Part shown: in pieces, positions 24,551 to 34,662 of the stretch
Layout: each line of letters begins with the position of its first letter
Position numbering within the stretch: the stretch's first letter is position 1
Assembly: GCA_947625935.1 (NCBI GenBank)
Contig: CANQQE010000015.1
Location: forward strand, 1-61,719
Length of the DNA: 61,719 bases
Reading direction: 5' to 3'
From: an uncultured Muribaculaceae bacterium
GTDB lineage: Bacteria > Bacteroidota > Bacteroidia > Bacteroidales > Muribaculaceae
Translations under genes and position numbers: made by a program
The notes under the pieces: model-generated
What the model was told of the DNA's origin: nothing
The model's input: only the letters and a program-made list of their open reading frames with translations
Databases searched by the model: none

Positions 24551-25478
24551 ACAATAATATACGGCAGAGTAGGGGGGTGCCGCGTCGGCGGCGGGCTATG
24601 TGGTCGTGTATGCGTCGCAAGGCCCAGCGGGTGTAGGCCGATTCTTGCTCCGACACTAACTTTTCAAGGTCAGAATGGCCGCAGGGGTTCCCCTCTGATG
24701 TGTAGTGGCCGGCGACGATGGCGCGGCGGGCCTTAATCCATCGCAGGTGCCGCCGCAGGCCGCTTTTTTTGAGAATCGTCTCGCAGCGGTCGAGTGCCGC
24801 TTCCCATTCCCCCCTCTTTTCAGAGAAACTGCGCCCGGTTATGGATTCGGCCTGCTCATATATGTCGACTGTTATACTGCCGCCCAACTTCTTCATAACG
24901 GGGCGGTGTGTCAGCAGCTTCAGCCCGAGAACGTAGTCGTCCCATCCTTTGGTCGATTCATCCCAGCCGCCTGCCTCCCTGACAAATGACGTTCTGGCGG
25001 CATAGCGTATGGTGGCCAGCGAGGCGTGAAACAGATGGTTGGTTATCGGGTTGCCGCAGATGAATCTCAACCTCTTTGTGGAACCGTCAATGCGGTGAAG
25101 CAGTGCGTCCCAGCCCACTATGTCGGCGTCGGGGTTGTCGGCTATCCCTTTCAGTATCCTTGCCACATGACCCGGACGCATGGTGTCGTCAGAGTCAAAA
25201 AACATTACCCATGGGGTGGTGACGGCTTCAAGCCCGCGGTTGCGCGCCGCGGCCGCTCCCGGCTTGGTCTCCGACAGAAGAACCATATCGGTCGATTCCG
25301 AACGGTGCGACTCCATCCATTTCTCGATGACGCTGCGGCTCCCGTCGGTCGAGTTGTTATCGACGACGACCATCGACAGCCGGCAATTCTGGGCTGCGAT
25401 TGAATCGAGTGTGCGGGTCACGAGATTCTCGCGGTTGTAGACCGGCACCACTATGGTGATGAGCGGCTGCTGTTTCAT
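24534..25478 (-). CDS. Glycosyltransferase family 2
   Basis: A GT-A glycosyltransferase of 314 residues. The open frame extends upstream to 25787, but the ATG at 25478 begins exactly at the family start (MKQQPLITIVVPVYNRENLV) and the extra upstream part would cross the divergent antiporter promoter. Motifs include VVVDNNSTDGS, KPGAAAARNRGLE and the metal-binding MFFDSDDTM. It lies at the end of the polysaccharide locus, on the opposite strand, and its 3' end overlaps the neighbouring glycosyltransferase by 17 nt. Confidence 0.88.
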   Translation of the reverse strand: MKQQPLITIVVPVYNRENLVTRTLDSIAAQNCRLSMVVVDNNSTDGSRSVIEKWMESHRSESTDMVLLSETKPGAAAARNRGLEAVTTPWVMFFDSDDTMRPGHVARILKGIADNPDADIVGWDALLHRIDGSTKRLRFICGNPITNHLFHASLATIRYAARTSFVREAGGWDESTKGWDDYVLGLKLLTHRPVMKKLGGSITVDIYEQAESITGRSFSEKRGEWEAALDRCETILKKSGLRRHLRWIKARRAIVAGHYTSEGNPCGHSDLEKLVSEQESAYTRWALRRIHDHIARRRRGTPLLCRILLFKNWL

Positions 25479-25602
25479 TGATATTTTAACGTTGTCGCCG
25501 TTTCCGATATTGTGTTTATGGTACGGCCCGTTGGGAATTTGAGTTGATTTGTGTCTGTTTGGCTTCGTCCAACAGGTTCTCGCTCCGTAAAAATCAGATA
25601 AA

Positions 25603-25636
25603 TTTGATTCATACTCTCGACTTATTCGTATATTTG
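25603..25636 (+). promoter_or_regulatory. Probable promoter of the antiporter gene
   Basis: TATATTTG (25629-25636) matches the -7 consensus. TTTG at 25603-25606 is 22 nt upstream, slightly farther than usual. The leader would be about 30 nt. Confidence 0.5.
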
Positions 25637-25671
25637 TATCGAAAATCAGATTATAACGCCCTGAAACCGCG

Positions 25672-27843
25672 ATGTTACTTCTCACCACAGCCCCGCTTGT
25701 GACAAATCCCGTGCCTATCTTTTTCATAGTGCTCGTGATTATATTGCTTGCGCCCGTGCTGCTCAATAAGCTGCGTATTCCCCACATAATCGGTATGATT
25801 GTGGCGGGTGTGGTCGTCGGCCCTTACGGGTGCAACATACTTGCCCGCGACAGCAGTTTCGAGATATTCGGTCAGGTCGGCATCCTTTACCTGATGTTTC
25901 TCGCTGGTCTTGAGATAGATATGTTCCATCTCAGGAAAAATCTCAGCAAGGGGATGACATTCGGGCTTTACACATTTTTTGTGCCGATGATCATGGGCAC
26001 GGTCAGCTCGGTGTTCCTCCTCGACTTTGACTGGATGACGTCGTTGCTCCTGGCCTCGATGTACGCTTCCCACACGCTCATAGCATATCCCGTGGTTTCC
26101 CGCTTCGGACTGACGAGGTCGCCGGCTGTCGTGATTACGGTTGCCGGAACAATCGTCACCGTGCTCGGCGCGCTGCTCGTGCTCGCCGGCGTGGTCAGTT
26201 TCCATACCGAGGGTGAGTTCCACCACGGTTTTTTCCTGAAGCTGCTTGGCAGCACTCTCCTCTATGCGGTAGCCGTCGTGTATATCTACCCGCGGCTCAC
26301 CCGTTGGTTTTTCAAAAAATACAGCGACAACGTCACCCAGTTCATCTACATTCTCGCCCTCGTGCTGCTCGCGAGCTGGGCTTCGCAGGTGATCGGGCTT
26401 GAGAGCGTGCTCGGAGCTTTCTTCGCCGGGCTGGTGCTAAACCGTTACATACCTTATCTGTCGCCGCTGATGAACCGCATAGAGTTTGTCGGCAACGCCA
26501 TCTTCATTCCCTATTTTCTTATAGGGGTGGGTATGCTCATCAACGTCAAGGTAATCATATCGGGCTGGGACACGCTCTATGTCGCGGCGGTGATGTCGGT
26601 TATGGCCACCTTGTGTAAGTGGATAGCCGCCTGGCTCACCCAAAAGAGTTTTAAAATGAGCGTGATTGACCGCTCTATGATGTTCGGCCTCTCAAACGCC
26701 CAGGCCGCCGCCACTCTTGCAGCTGTGATGATAGGCTACCAGCTCGGCATATTTGGCGAGAGCGTGCTGAACGGCACTATTGTCATGATTCTGGTGACGT
26801 GCGCTATCTCCTCGGTTGTTACCGAGCGGGCCGCATTGCGCATGAAAACCGAGGTAAGCTCCGAGGACAGCGAGCGCAAGTCGACCAAAGACACAGCCAC
26901 GCTCATACCCGTGGCCAACCCCATAACGGTCGAGGGATTGGTGGAGCTGGCCGTGCTTATGCGCCGACCCGGCAGCCGTCGTCCTATCTTCGCTCTGCAC
27001 GTCAGGGACGACAACTCGGCGAGCGCGCGGGCCATAGGACGCAACTCGCTCGACATCGCCGTGCAGGCGGGGGCGAGTGCCGATTGCCGTGTCACCCCTA
27101 TAGAGCGTTATGACCTCAGCACTGTCACGGGACTGCTCAACACCATCGAGGAACGAGACATCTCGGAAGTGGTCATGGGGCTGCACCGCAAAGCCAACAT
27201 AATTGACAGCTTTTTCGGATCGAAAATCGAACAGTTGCTAAAATCGACCAACCGCATGGTCGTGCTCGCCCGTTGTTACATACCCGTCAACACCGTCACG
27301 AGAATCGTTGTGTGGGTCCCCGGCAAAGCACAGTATGAGACCGGTTTCAGCCGGTGGGTGATGTCGCTCGGCAATCTCGCCCGCCAGATAAGATGTCGCA
27401 TAATTTTCTGCTGCACGACCGAGGTGAGCGGCGCCATCAGAGCCGTGCTTCATAAAGAAAAATATGAGATAAGGAGCGAGTTCCGCGATGTCGAGGAATG
27501 GGACGATTTCGTCGTGCTGGCCAATCGTGTGCTTGACGATGACCTGTTTGTGGTTGTCAATGCGCGCGTGACCTCCGTGTCCTATAGCTCCGACATGGCC
27601 GATATGCCGGCTTTCCTGCAGAAATATTTCAATCGCAACAATCTCATGGTCATCTATCCCGAGCAGTTCGGAAAAGAGCCCGCCATGACCTCGTTTGTCG
27701 ACCCGCTGTCGACAGATCTGACGTCATCGCCCTCACCGTTGTGGGTGAAACTGCGCGGCTGGTGGCGCATGGCGGTTACCGTCAAAAAACGCTTCACACA
27801 GCGCGGCCGCTGGGCAAAGCGCGCAGACAGGCTTGAGCTCTGA
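25672..27843 (+). CDS. CPA2-type cation:proton antiporter with C-terminal USP-like region
   Basis: A 723-residue protein. Residues 1-385 form a Na+/H+ exchanger domain with about 12 membrane helices; KLRIPHIIGMIVAGVVVGPYG and GILYLMFLAGLEIDM are hallmark CPA2 stretches, and LASMYASHTLIAYPVV and GLESVLGAFFAGLVLNRY are consistent. Residues from about 400 to 690 form a soluble cytoplasmic region with two alpha/beta units resembling universal stress protein folds, common in Bacteroidota homologues. It probably exchanges Na+ or K+ for protons in pH or salt homeostasis. The ATG at 25672 is preceded by a promoter. Ion specificity is unknown. Confidence 0.88.
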   Translation: MLLLTTAPLVTNPVPIFFIVLVIILLAPVLLNKLRIPHIIGMIVAGVVVGPYGCNILARDSSFEIFGQVGILYLMFLAGLEIDMFHLRKNLSKGMTFGLYTFFVPMIMGTVSSVFLLDFDWMTSLLLASMYASHTLIAYPVVSRFGLTRSPAVVITVAGTIVTVLGALLVLAGVVSFHTEGEFHHGFFLKLLGSTLLYAVAVVYIYPRLTRWFFKKYSDNVTQFIYILALVLLASWASQVIGLESVLGAFFAGLVLNRYIPYLSPLMNRIEFVGNAIFIPYFLIGVGMLINVKVIISGWDTLYVAAVMSVMATLCKWIAAWLTQKSFKMSVIDRSMMFGLSNAQAAATLAAVMIGYQLGIFGESVLNGTIVMILVTCAISSVVTERAALRMKTEVSSEDSERKSTKDTATLIPVANPITVEGLVELAVLMRRPGSRRPIFALHVRDDNSASARAIGRNSLDIAVQAGASADCRVTPIERYDLSTVTGLLNTIEERDISEVVMGLHRKANIIDSFFGSKIEQLLKSTNRMVVLARCYIPVNTVTRIVVWVPGKAQYETGFSRWVMSLGNLARQIRCRIIFCCTTEVSGAIRAVLHKEKYEIRSEFRDVEEWDDFVVLANRVLDDDLFVVVNARVTSVSYSSDMADMPAFLQKYFNRNNLMVIYPEQFGKEPAMTSFVDPLSTDLTSSPSPLWVKLRGWWRMAVTVKKRFTQRGRWAKRADRLEL

Positions 27844-27899
27844 GGCCGGGGATTTTGATGACGATTATCAGACAAAAACTATCATACACAGACATAATA

Positions 27900-28448
27900 A
27901 TGAAATTTACACAGCAGGCTATAGAAGGCGTGTGGCTCATAGAGCTGGTGCGCCATGGCGACGAGCGCGGCTACTTCTGCGAGACATTCCGCTCCGACCT
28001 TTTCGAGGCTCACGTCGGTAAAATTGATTTCGTCCAGGACAACGAGTCGTTCTCGCGCCGCGGAGTCATGCGCGGGCTCCACTTTCAACGCGGCGAATGG
28101 TCGCAGGCCAAGCTCGTCAGAGTGACCCGCGGCGAGATTGTCGATATAGTGGTCGATCTGAGGCTCGGCTCGCCAACGTTCGGCCGCCATGTGATGGCCC
28201 GGCTCTCGGCTGAGAACGGACGTCAGCTTTTCATGCCGCGCGGCATGGCCCACGGCTTCGTGGTGTTGTCCGACGAAGCCCAGTTCCAGTACAAGGTTGA
28301 CAACTATTATGCGCCTCAGGCCGAGATGACATTGCTCTACGATGACCCCGAGCTTGCCATCGACTACCCGCTGCCCGCGGCCGAGTTGCTTCTGTCGCCA
28401 AAAGACAGGGCCGGCATCCCTCTGAAACAGATTGTGGAACTGCTCTGA
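27900..28448 (+). CDS. rfbC: RmlC-like dTDP-4-dehydrorhamnose 3,5-epimerase
   Basis: RmlC epimerises dTDP-4-keto-6-deoxyglucose in dTDP-L-rhamnose synthesis. The ATG at 27900 gives 182 residues, the normal size for this cupin enzyme. The catalytic histidine is in MRGLHFQRG (His61), the tyrosine in FQYKVDNYYAP (Tyr131) and the acidic residue in YDDPELAIDYP. GDERGYFCETFR and FMPRGMAHGFVVLSDEA are also typical. No rmlA, rmlB or rmlD gene is adjacent, so the pathway partners lie elsewhere. It may be read from the antiporter transcript, as the gap is only 56 nt. Confidence 0.9.
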   Translation: MKFTQQAIEGVWLIELVRHGDERGYFCETFRSDLFEAHVGKIDFVQDNESFSRRGVMRGLHFQRGEWSQAKLVRVTRGEIVDIVVDLRLGSPTFGRHVMARLSAENGRQLFMPRGMAHGFVVLSDEAQFQYKVDNYYAPQAEMTLLYDDPELAIDYPLPAAELLLSPKDRAGIPLKQIVELL

Positions 28449-28489
28449 CATCATACGTTTTTACGTTTTGTAAAATAAGAGCGGAAATG

Positions 28490-28521
28490 TTTGGAAATTA
28501 GAAAATTAGTTAGTAATTTTG
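28490..28521 (+). promoter_or_regulatory. Main promoter of the ribosomal superoperon
   Basis: TTTG (28490-28493), 20 nt, then TAATTTTG (28514-28521) match the Bacteroidetes consensus completely. Transcription should begin near 28528, giving rpsL a leader of about 135 nt. Confidence 0.8.
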
Positions 28522-28540
28522 CTGCGTTTTTCGGGCTATT

Positions 28541-28590
28541 GTGCTTCGACCTGTCGTTAATCCGCTGAGGGTTAATGTGATAGGCAGCAC
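28541..28590 (+). promoter_or_regulatory. Structured leader of rpsL
   Basis: Three helices nest in this 50-nt stretch: GTGCT (28541-28545) with AGCAC (28586-28590) as a closing stem, a small CGAC/GTCG hairpin, and GTTAATCC with GGGTTAAT (28556-28576). Such a compact branched leader before a ribosomal operon suggests autoregulation by a ribosomal protein. This is an inference from hand folding. Confidence 0.45.
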
Positions 28591-28662
28591 TTTGGGCTTA
28601 TGTGAAATAATGATAAAATATTTAAACGAGAATAAAACCAAGTAACAAAACCAAAAACTAAG

Positions 28663-29052
28663 ATGCCTACTATTCAGCAATTAGTAAGAAAAGGACGTGT
28701 GGCTCTCAAAGACAAGAGCAAGTCGCCTGCACTCGATTCGTGCCCTCAGCGTCGCGGCGTGTGTGTGCGCGTCTACACCACAACCCCTAAGAAACCTAAC
28801 TCGGCTATGCGTAAGGTAGCCCGTGTGAGATTGACTAACGGTAAAGAGGTTAACTCTTACATCCCCGGCGAAGGCCACAACCTCCAGGAGCACTCTATCG
28901 TGCTTGTACGCGGCGGTCGTGTGAAAGACCTCCCCGGTGTGCGTTATCACATCGTGCGCGGTACTCTCGATACAAGCGGAGTAAAGGATCGCACTCAGCG
29001 TCGCTCTAAATACGGAGCCAAGCGTCCCAAGGCCGGTGCAGCCAAGAAGTAA
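28663..29052 (+). CDS. rpsL: 30S ribosomal protein S12
   Basis: S12 lies at the decoding centre and helps select correct tRNAs. The 129-residue protein has the universal [20 protein letters not shown] and [20 protein letters not shown] blocks; the decoding-loop segment [17 protein letters not shown] is intact, including the lysine (in TPKKPN) at which streptomycin resistance mutations occur. It is the first gene of the superoperon, with a 135-nt leader upstream and a 207-nt spacer downstream. Confidence 0.98.
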   Translation: MPTIQQLVRKGRVALKDKSKSPALDSCPQRRGVCVRVYTTTPKKPNSAMRKVARVRLTNGKEVNSYIPGEGHNLQEHSIVLVRGGRVKDLPGVRYHIVRGTLDTSGVKDRTQRRSKYGAKRPKAGAAKK

Positions 29053-29183
29053 TCGAACCCCCGCAGATGAGCGGAGACAAGATGAAGCGTAACTAAACGC
29101 ACCACGAGATAAACTAAAACAAGTAAACAAAACGACTCGTTTTTGATTTATTGGAGCTAAATTCAACGGTTGAGTAAGCCGTA

Positions 29184-29197
29184 GCGTCAGAGGACGC
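29184..29197 (+). other. Hairpin in the rpsL-rpsG spacer
   Basis: GCGTC-AGAG-GACGC is a perfect 5-bp hairpin in the 207-nt spacer, about 60 nt before the rpsG ATG. In E. coli the equivalent spacer binds S7 for feedback control. The rest of the spacer is A-rich with no open reading frame of note. Confidence 0.35.
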
Positions 29198-29259
29198 CGG
29201 GCTGAAGATATGAAGAAGCAAGCAACCAACAGACAAAAACAACAATTTTTGTAAACCAA

Positions 29260-29736
29260 ATGAGAAAAGCAAAACCTAAGAAACGGGTTATCCTGCCCGA
29301 TCCCGTTTTCCACGATGTAAGAGTGTCGAAATTCGTCAACCACTTGATGTACGACGGCAAAAAGAACACAGCTTACACCATTTTCTATTCAGCACTTGAG
29401 ACTGTGAAGTCTAAACTGCCCAACGAAGAGAAAACCGCACTCGAGATCTGGAAAAAAGCTCTCGAAAACGTGACTCCCCAGGTAGAGGTAAAGTCACGCC
29501 GCGTCGGTGGCGCAACCTTCCAGGTGCCTACTGAAATCCGCCCCGACCGCAAAGAATCAATATCAATGAAAAACCTTATCCTCTATGCCCGCAAGCGTGG
29601 CGGCCGTACTATGGCCGACAAACTCGCTGCCGAAATCGTCGACGCGTTCAACGATCAGGGCGGTGCTTTCAAACGTAAGGAAGATATGCACAAGATGGCC
29701 GAGGCCAACCGCGCGTTCGCACACTTCCGTTTCTAA
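29260..29736 (+). CDS. rpsG: 30S ribosomal protein S7
   Basis: S7 nucleates the 30S head by binding the 3' domain of 16S rRNA. The 158-residue protein starts [17 protein letters not shown] and contains [36 protein letters not shown] and the C-terminal [19 protein letters not shown], all typical. It lies after a long spacer and 32 nt before fusA. Confidence 0.98.
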   Translation: MRKAKPKKRVILPDPVFHDVRVSKFVNHLMYDGKKNTAYTIFYSALETVKSKLPNEEKTALEIWKKALENVTPQVEVKSRRVGGATFQVPTEIRPDRKESISMKNLILYARKRGGRTMADKLAAEIVDAFNDQGGAFKRKEDMHKMAEANRAFAHFRF

Positions 29737-29768
29737 TTTTTCATTGATACATCTTAGATTTCTAAACA

Positions 29769-31895
29769 ATGGCTAAATCAGACGAAGCTTTAAAATATAC
29801 CCGTAATATCGGTATCATGGCTCACATCGATGCCGGTAAAACGACAACCTCTGAGCGCATTCTGTTCTACACCGGTCTGACCCACCGCATCGGTGAGGTT
29901 CACGACGGTGCCGCCACCATGGACTGGATGGAACAGGAGCAGGAACGAGGTATCACTATCACCTCTGCCGCAACTACCACATTCTGGAAGTACGACGATG
30001 AGAAATACAAAATCAACCTCATTGACACTCCGGGACACGTTGACTTCACCGTAGAGGTTGAGCGTTCGCTCCGCGTGCTCGATGGCGCTGTTGCCACATT
30101 CTGCGCCGTGGGCGGTGTTGAGCCACAGTCAGAGACCGTTTGGCGTCAGGCCGACAAATACAACGTGCCCCGTATCGGTTACGTCAACAAGATGGACCGC
30201 TCGGGCGCGAACTTCTTCGAGGTGGTGCGCCAGCTCAAAGAGGTGCTTGGAGCTAATCCCTGCCCGATTCAGATTCCTATCGGCGCCGAGGAGACCTTCA
30301 AAGGTGTGGTTGACCTTATCCGCATGAAAGCCATCTTCTGGCACGATGAGACAATGGGCGCCGACTATGAAATCGAGGAAATCCCCGCCGGTCTTCAGGC
30401 TGAAGCTGAGGAATGGCGCGACAAAATGCTTGAGAAAATCGCCGAATACGACGATGATCTGATGGCTAAATATTTCGACGACCCCTCGACCATCACCGAA
30501 GATGAAATCCGCAAGGCTCTCCGCAAGGCTACTCTCTCGATGGACGTAGTCCCCATGATTTGCGGCAGCTCTTTCAAAAACAAAGGTGTGCAGCCTCTGC
30601 TCGATGCCGTGTGCGCCTACCTTCCCAGCCCTGTCGACGCAGGTGCCATCGAAGGCCACGCTCCCGGCAACCCCGACCAGATTGAAACCCGCGAGCCCTC
30701 AAGCGAAGCCCCCATGTGCGCTTTGGCGTTCAAAATCGCCACTGACCCCTATGTGGGCCGTCTCACTTTCTTCCGCGTCTACTCGGGCGACGTCGTTGCC
30801 GGCTCCTACATCCTTAACAGCCGTTCAGGCAAGAAGGAACGCGTGAGCCGTCTGTTCCAGATGCACTCCAACAAGCAGAACCCGATGGAGAAAATCGGTT
30901 GCGGCGATATAGGCGCAGGTGTCGGCTTCAAGGATATCCGCACCGGCGACACCCTCTGCGACGAAACTCACCCCATCGTTCTCGAGGCTATGGAATTCCC
31001 CGATCCCGTGATCGGTATCGCCGTAGAGCCTAAGACTCAGAAAGACCTCGACAAACTCGGCGTCGGCCTTCAGAAACTTGCCGAGGAAGACCCCACATTC
31101 CGCGTTGAAACCAACGAAGAGACCGGCCAGACCGTCATCTCAGGTATGGGTGAGCTTCACCTCGACATCATTATCGACCGTCTCCGCCGCGAGTTCAAGG
31201 TGGAATGTAACCAGGGTCGTCCCCAGGTAACATATAAGGAAACAATCACCCAGCCCGTTGAGCTTCGCGAAGTGTTCAAGAAGCAGACAGGTGGTCGCGG
31301 TAAGTTCGCCGACATCATCGTCCGCGTCGAACCGGTCGACGAAGGCTTCGAAGGCGGACTCCAGTTCATCGACGAGGTCAAGGGCGGTAACATCCCCAAA
31401 GAGTTCATCCCCTCGATTCAGAAAGGTTTCCAGACCGCGATGAAAAACGGCGTGCTCGCAGGATTCCCCGTCGAACAGCTCAAAGTCACCGTTATCGACG
31501 GTTCGTTCCACCCGGTCGATTCAGACCAGTTGTCGTTCGAGCTTTGCGCCATTCAGGCGTTCAAGAAGGCATCTGAGAAAGCCGGCCCCGTGCTCCTCGA
31601 GCCTATCATGAAAATCGAAGTCGTTACCCCCGAGGAAAGCATGGGCGACGTCATCGGCGACTTGAACAAACGCCGCGGACAGGTTGAAGGCATGGAGACA
31701 AGCCGCTCAGGCGCGCGTGTCGTAAAGGCCAAAGCCCCCCTCGCCGAGATGTTCGGTTATGTCACCGCTCTCCGCACAATCACCTCAGGCCGCGCAACCT
31801 CGACCATGTCGTTCTCACACTACTCAGAGGTTAGCACCTCTATCGCTAAAAACGTCTTGACTGAGTGCCAAGGCCGCGTTGATCTTTTGAAATAA
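29769..31895 (+). CDS. fusA: Elongation factor G (canonical, GTPase motifs intact)
   Basis: EF-G drives tRNA-mRNA translocation by GTP hydrolysis. The 708-residue protein keeps all G-domain motifs: [10 protein letters not shown] (P-loop), RGITITSAA (switch I), DTPGHVDF (G3) and NKMDRSG (G4). This separates it from the second, GTPase-deficient EF-G paralogue known in gut Bacteroides. Domains II-V follow in order, with domain IV showing [15 protein letters not shown]. The position between rpsG and rpsJ is unusual in that tuf is absent. Confidence 0.97.
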   Translation: MAKSDEALKYTRNIGIMAHIDAGKTTTSERILFYTGLTHRIGEVHDGAATMDWMEQEQERGITITSAATTTFWKYDDEKYKINLIDTPGHVDFTVEVERSLRVLDGAVATFCAVGGVEPQSETVWRQADKYNVPRIGYVNKMDRSGANFFEVVRQLKEVLGANPCPIQIPIGAEETFKGVVDLIRMKAIFWHDETMGADYEIEEIPAGLQAEAEEWRDKMLEKIAEYDDDLMAKYFDDPSTITEDEIRKALRKATLSMDVVPMICGSSFKNKGVQPLLDAVCAYLPSPVDAGAIEGHAPGNPDQIETREPSSEAPMCALAFKIATDPYVGRLTFFRVYSGDVVAGSYILNSRSGKKERVSRLFQMHSNKQNPMEKIGCGDIGAGVGFKDIRTGDTLCDETHPIVLEAMEFPDPVIGIAVEPKTQKDLDKLGVGLQKLAEEDPTFRVETNEETGQTVISGMGELHLDIIIDRLRREFKVECNQGRPQVTYKETITQPVELREVFKKQTGGRGKFADIIVRVEPVDEGFEGGLQFIDEVKGGNIPKEFIPSIQKGFQTAMKNGVLAGFPVEQLKVTVIDGSFHPVDSDQLSFELCAIQAFKKASEKAGPVLLEPIMKIEVVTPEESMGDVIGDLNKRRGQVEGMETSRSGARVVKAKAPLAEMFGYVTALRTITSGRATSTMSFSHYSEVSTSIAKNVLTECQGRVDLLK

Positions 31896-31913
31896 CAAAT
31901 CATTCAAACCAAT

Positions 31914-32219
31914 ATGAGCCAAAAAATCAGAATCAAATTAAAATCTTACGATTACAACTTGGTGGACAAGTCGGCTGAGAAGATCGTAAAGACTGTGAAG
32001 GCTACAGGTGCGGTTATCAGCGGGCCAATTCCCCTGCCCACTCACAAGCGTATCTTCACGGTCAACCGCTCGACTTTCGTGAACAAAAAATCACGCGAGC
32101 AGTTCCAGCTTTCATCTTTCAAACGTCTTATCGACATCTACAACTCCACCGCCAAAACAGTGGACGCGCTGATGAAGCTCGAGCTTCCCAGCGGTGTCGA
32201 AGTGGAAATCAAGGTGTAA
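31914..32219 (+). CDS. rpsJ: 30S ribosomal protein S10
   Basis: S10 is a 30S head protein. The 101-residue sequence has [20 protein letters not shown] and the conserved [17 protein letters not shown] loop. In E. coli it opens the separate S10 operon; here it follows fusA after only 18 nt with no visible promoter or terminator, so the str and S10 operons appear fused. Confidence 0.97.
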   Translation: MSQKIRIKLKSYDYNLVDKSAEKIVKTVKATGAVISGPIPLPTHKRIFTVNRSTFVNKKSREQFQLSSFKRLIDIYNSTAKTVDALMKLELPSGVEVEIKV

Positions 32220-32259
32220 TAAGTAATAGTTTCAATCAATTAATTTAACAAACAGAGAA

Positions 32260-32877
32260 ATGCCAGGATTATTAGGAAAGAAAATCGGAATGACATCCGT
32301 TTTCAGTGCCGACGGCAAAAACGTGCCGTGCACTGTTATCGAAGTAGGTCCTTGTGTGGTTACTCAGGTAAAAACCGTTGACAACGATGGCTACGACGCT
32401 CTGCAGCTCGGTTTCCAGGAGCAAAAAGAAAAGCACCTGACCAAGCCCGAGATCGGCCATTTCAAGAAAGCGGGCGTAACCCCCAAGCGTCACTTGGCCG
32501 AGTTCAAAGGGTTTGACGGCGAGTACAAGCTCGGCGACACAATCAGCGTAGAGCTGTTCAGCGAAAACGACTTCGTCGACGTGGTCGGCACCTCGAAAGG
32601 TAAAGGCTTCCAGGGCGTCGTTAAGCGTCACGGATTCGGAGGTGTGGGCCAGTCTACCCACGGCCAGCACAACCGCCTCCGCGCCCCCGGTTCGGTAGGC
32701 GCCTGCTCTTATCCCGCCAAAGTGTTCAAAGGTATGCGCATGGCAGGCCAGATGGGCAACGAGCGCGTGACCGTACAGAACCTCCAGGTGCTGAAGGTCA
32801 TCGCTGACCACAATCTTTTGATGATTAAGGGATCAATCCCCGGATGTAAAGGTTCAATCGTATTAATTGAGAAATAA
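32260..32877 (+). CDS. rplC: 50S ribosomal protein L3
   Basis: L3 is an early 50S assembly protein near the peptidyl transferase centre. The 205-residue protein shows [17 protein letters not shown] at the N-terminus and the conserved extension [15 protein letters not shown] with [18 protein letters not shown]. Its stop codon overlaps the rplD start by one base (TAATG), coupling the two. Confidence 0.97.
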   Translation: MPGLLGKKIGMTSVFSADGKNVPCTVIEVGPCVVTQVKTVDNDGYDALQLGFQEQKEKHLTKPEIGHFKKAGVTPKRHLAEFKGFDGEYKLGDTISVELFSENDFVDVVGTSKGKGFQGVVKRHGFGGVGQSTHGQHNRLRAPGSVGACSYPAKVFKGMRMAGQMGNERVTVQNLQVLKVIADHNLLMIKGSIPGCKGSIVLIEK

Positions 32878-33497
32878 TGGAACTCGCAATATACAACATA
32901 AAAGGAGAAGACACCGGCCGTAAAGCACAGCTTAACGACGAGGTGTTTGCAATTGACGCAAACGAGCACGCCGTATATCTCGATGTGAAGCAATACTTGG
33001 CCAACCAGCGTCAGGGTACCCACAAATCCAAAGAACGCAGCGAAGTCAGCGGCTCTACCCGCAAGCTCCACAAACAGAAAGGCGGCGGCGGCTCGCGTAT
33101 CGGTGACATCAACTCACCCGTGCTCGTCGGTGGTGGACGCGTGTTCGGTCCACGTCCCCGCGACTACCGCTTCAAACTCAACAAAAAACTCAAACAGCTC
33201 GCACGCAAGAGCGCTCTGACTATCAAGGCTCAAGATAATCAGATCATAATCGTCGAAGACTTCACTCTCGACGCGCCCAAAACCAAAGATTTCGTAAATA
33301 TTACTAAAAATCTTAAAGTTGAAGGCAAGCGACTCCTGCTCGTTTTAGCGGACCAAAATAAAAACGTATATTTGTCAGCTCGTAATGTGCCTGAGACGAA
33401 AATCATGACCGCCTCAGACATTAACACTTATGCTGTGCTTAACAACAAAGCTATTATCCTCACGGAAAGTAGCCTTGACGTTATTAACCAACTTTAA
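32877..33497 (+). CDS. rplD: 50S ribosomal protein L4
   Basis: L4 lines the nascent-peptide exit tunnel. The 206-residue protein has the tunnel loop region [21 protein letters not shown] and [20 protein letters not shown]. In E. coli free L4 represses the S10 operon through its leader; an equivalent leader is not present upstream of rpsJ here, so control, if any, must act elsewhere. The start overlaps the rplC stop by one base. Confidence 0.96.
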   Translation: MELAIYNIKGEDTGRKAQLNDEVFAIDANEHAVYLDVKQYLANQRQGTHKSKERSEVSGSTRKLHKQKGGGGSRIGDINSPVLVGGGRVFGPRPRDYRFKLNKKLKQLARKSALTIKAQDNQIIIVEDFTLDAPKTKDFVNITKNLKVEGKRLLLVLADQNKNVYLSARNVPETKIMTASDINTYAVLNNKAIILTESSLDVINQL

Positions 33498-33503
33498 CCC
33501 CAT

Positions 33504-33509
33504 AGGAGG
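33504..33509 (+). promoter_or_regulatory. Strong Shine-Dalgarno site before rplW
   Basis: AGGAGG lies 8 nt upstream of the rplW ATG, a textbook ribosome-binding site. Most other starts in this window lack one, as is normal in this phylum, so the site is notable. Confidence 0.7.
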
Positions 33510-33517
33510 ATAAAACA

Positions 33518-33808
33518 ATGGATATAATGATAGAACCAATCGTAACCGAAAAGGCTACACGGTTGACCGAAAAACTCAACCGCTACACATTCCGCGTTTC
33601 CCCCGATGCAAACAAATACCAGATCCAGGACCTGGTTGAGAAGCTCTACGGGGTGAAAGTGGTTGCCGTCAACACTGCGGTTGTTAGAGGTAAAAACAAG
33701 TCCCGTTACACCAAGAGCGGTCTGCTCAAAGGTAAGACAGCGTCTTACAAAAAAGCGATCATCACGGTGGCCGACGGTGAAACTATTGACTTTTATAGCA
33801 ACATTTAA
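33518..33808 (+). CDS. rplW: 50S ribosomal protein L23
   Basis: L23 sits at the tunnel exit and docks trigger factor and SRP. The 96-residue protein has MIEPIVTEKATRLTEKLN, RYTFRVSPDANKYQI and GVKVVAVNTAVVRGKNK, the family core. Unlike its neighbours it is preceded by a strong AGGAGG Shine-Dalgarno sequence. It begins 20 nt after rplD. Confidence 0.96.
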   Translation: MDIMIEPIVTEKATRLTEKLNRYTFRVSPDANKYQIQDLVEKLYGVKVVAVNTAVVRGKNKSRYTKSGLLKGKTASYKKAIITVADGETIDFYSNI

Positions 33809-33815
33809 ATAAAAA

Positions 33816-34643
33816 ATGGCAGTAAGAAAATTCAAGCCCACAACACCGGGGCAAAGACACAAGGTTATTGGTGTATTTAAAGGTACAATCACTGCTACTA
33901 CACCAGAAAAATCTCTTACAGTCGGCAAAAAATCGTCGGGCGGCCGCAACTCACAGGGCCGTCTGACCGTACGCTATATCGGCGGCGGTCACAAACGCAA
34001 ATACCGCATCATCGACTTTAAGAGAAACAAAGACGGTGTTCCCGCCGTAGTGAAATCGATCGAGTATGACCCCAACCGCTCTGCCCGTATCGCACTCCTA
34101 TACTACGTCGATGGAGCAAAGGCTTACATTATCGCACCCAACGGCTTAGAAGTTGGCATGACCGTCGTCAGCGGTCCCGATGTCGCTCCCGAGGTTGGAA
34201 ACGCTCTCCCCCTGAGCAAAATACCCCTCGGTACCGTCATCCACAACATCGAGTTGCGTCCCGGCCAGGGAGCCATCATGGCTCGCTCCGCCGGCACTTT
34301 CGCGCAGTTGACTTCGCGAGAAGGTGATTACGCCATTATCAAATTACCTTCGGGAGAAACACGTAAAATCCTCGCAGCCTGCAAGGCAACCGTCGGAGTT
34401 GTCGGCAACAGCGAGCACTCGCTTGAACGCTCAGGCAAAGCCGGCCGCTCTCGCTGGCTCGGCCGCCGTCCCCGCAACCGCGGCGTAGTTATGAACCCTG
34501 TCGACCACCCGATGGGTGGTGGTGAAGGCCGCGCTTCCGGTGGTCATCCCCGTTCACGCAAGGGCTTGTACTCTAAGGGCCTCAAGACACGTGCGCCGAA
34601 GAAACACTCTTCAAAGTACATTATTGAAAGAAGAAAAAAGTAA
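33816..34643 (+). CDS. rplB: 50S ribosomal protein L2
   Basis: L2 is required for peptidyl transferase activity and subunit joining. The 275-residue protein is full length with [20 protein letters not shown]-like N-terminal sequence, the [16 protein letters not shown] block, and the C-terminal [20 protein letters not shown] stretch containing the conserved histidine ([10 protein letters not shown]). It starts 7 nt after rplW. Confidence 0.98.
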   Translation: MAVRKFKPTTPGQRHKVIGVFKGTITATTPEKSLTVGKKSSGGRNSQGRLTVRYIGGGHKRKYRIIDFKRNKDGVPAVVKSIEYDPNRSARIALLYYVDGAKAYIIAPNGLEVGMTVVSGPDVAPEVGNALPLSKIPLGTVIHNIELRPGQGAIMARSAGTFAQLTSREGDYAIIKLPSGETRKILAACKATVGVVGNSEHSLERSGKAGRSRWLGRRPRNRGVVMNPVDHPMGGGEGRASGGHPRSRKGLYSKGLKTRAPKKHSSKYIIERRKK

Positions 34644-34662
34644 TCTGATTAATTAAGCAACT

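Noticed and set aside
25479-25787. N-terminal extension of the minus-strand GT2 to 25787
   Set aside because: The extension lacks family similarity, overlaps the antiporter coding start and its promoter, and the family start motif begins at 25478.
31140-31511. Minus-strand frames inside fusA and many similar ones in the ribosomal genes
   Set aside because: They are shadows caused by codon bias in strongly expressed genes; the sense frames are clearly real.
29769-31895. The GTPase-deficient EF-G paralogue known in gut Bacteroides
   Set aside because: All G-domain motifs are intact and the gene lies in the str position, so it is the canonical EF-G.
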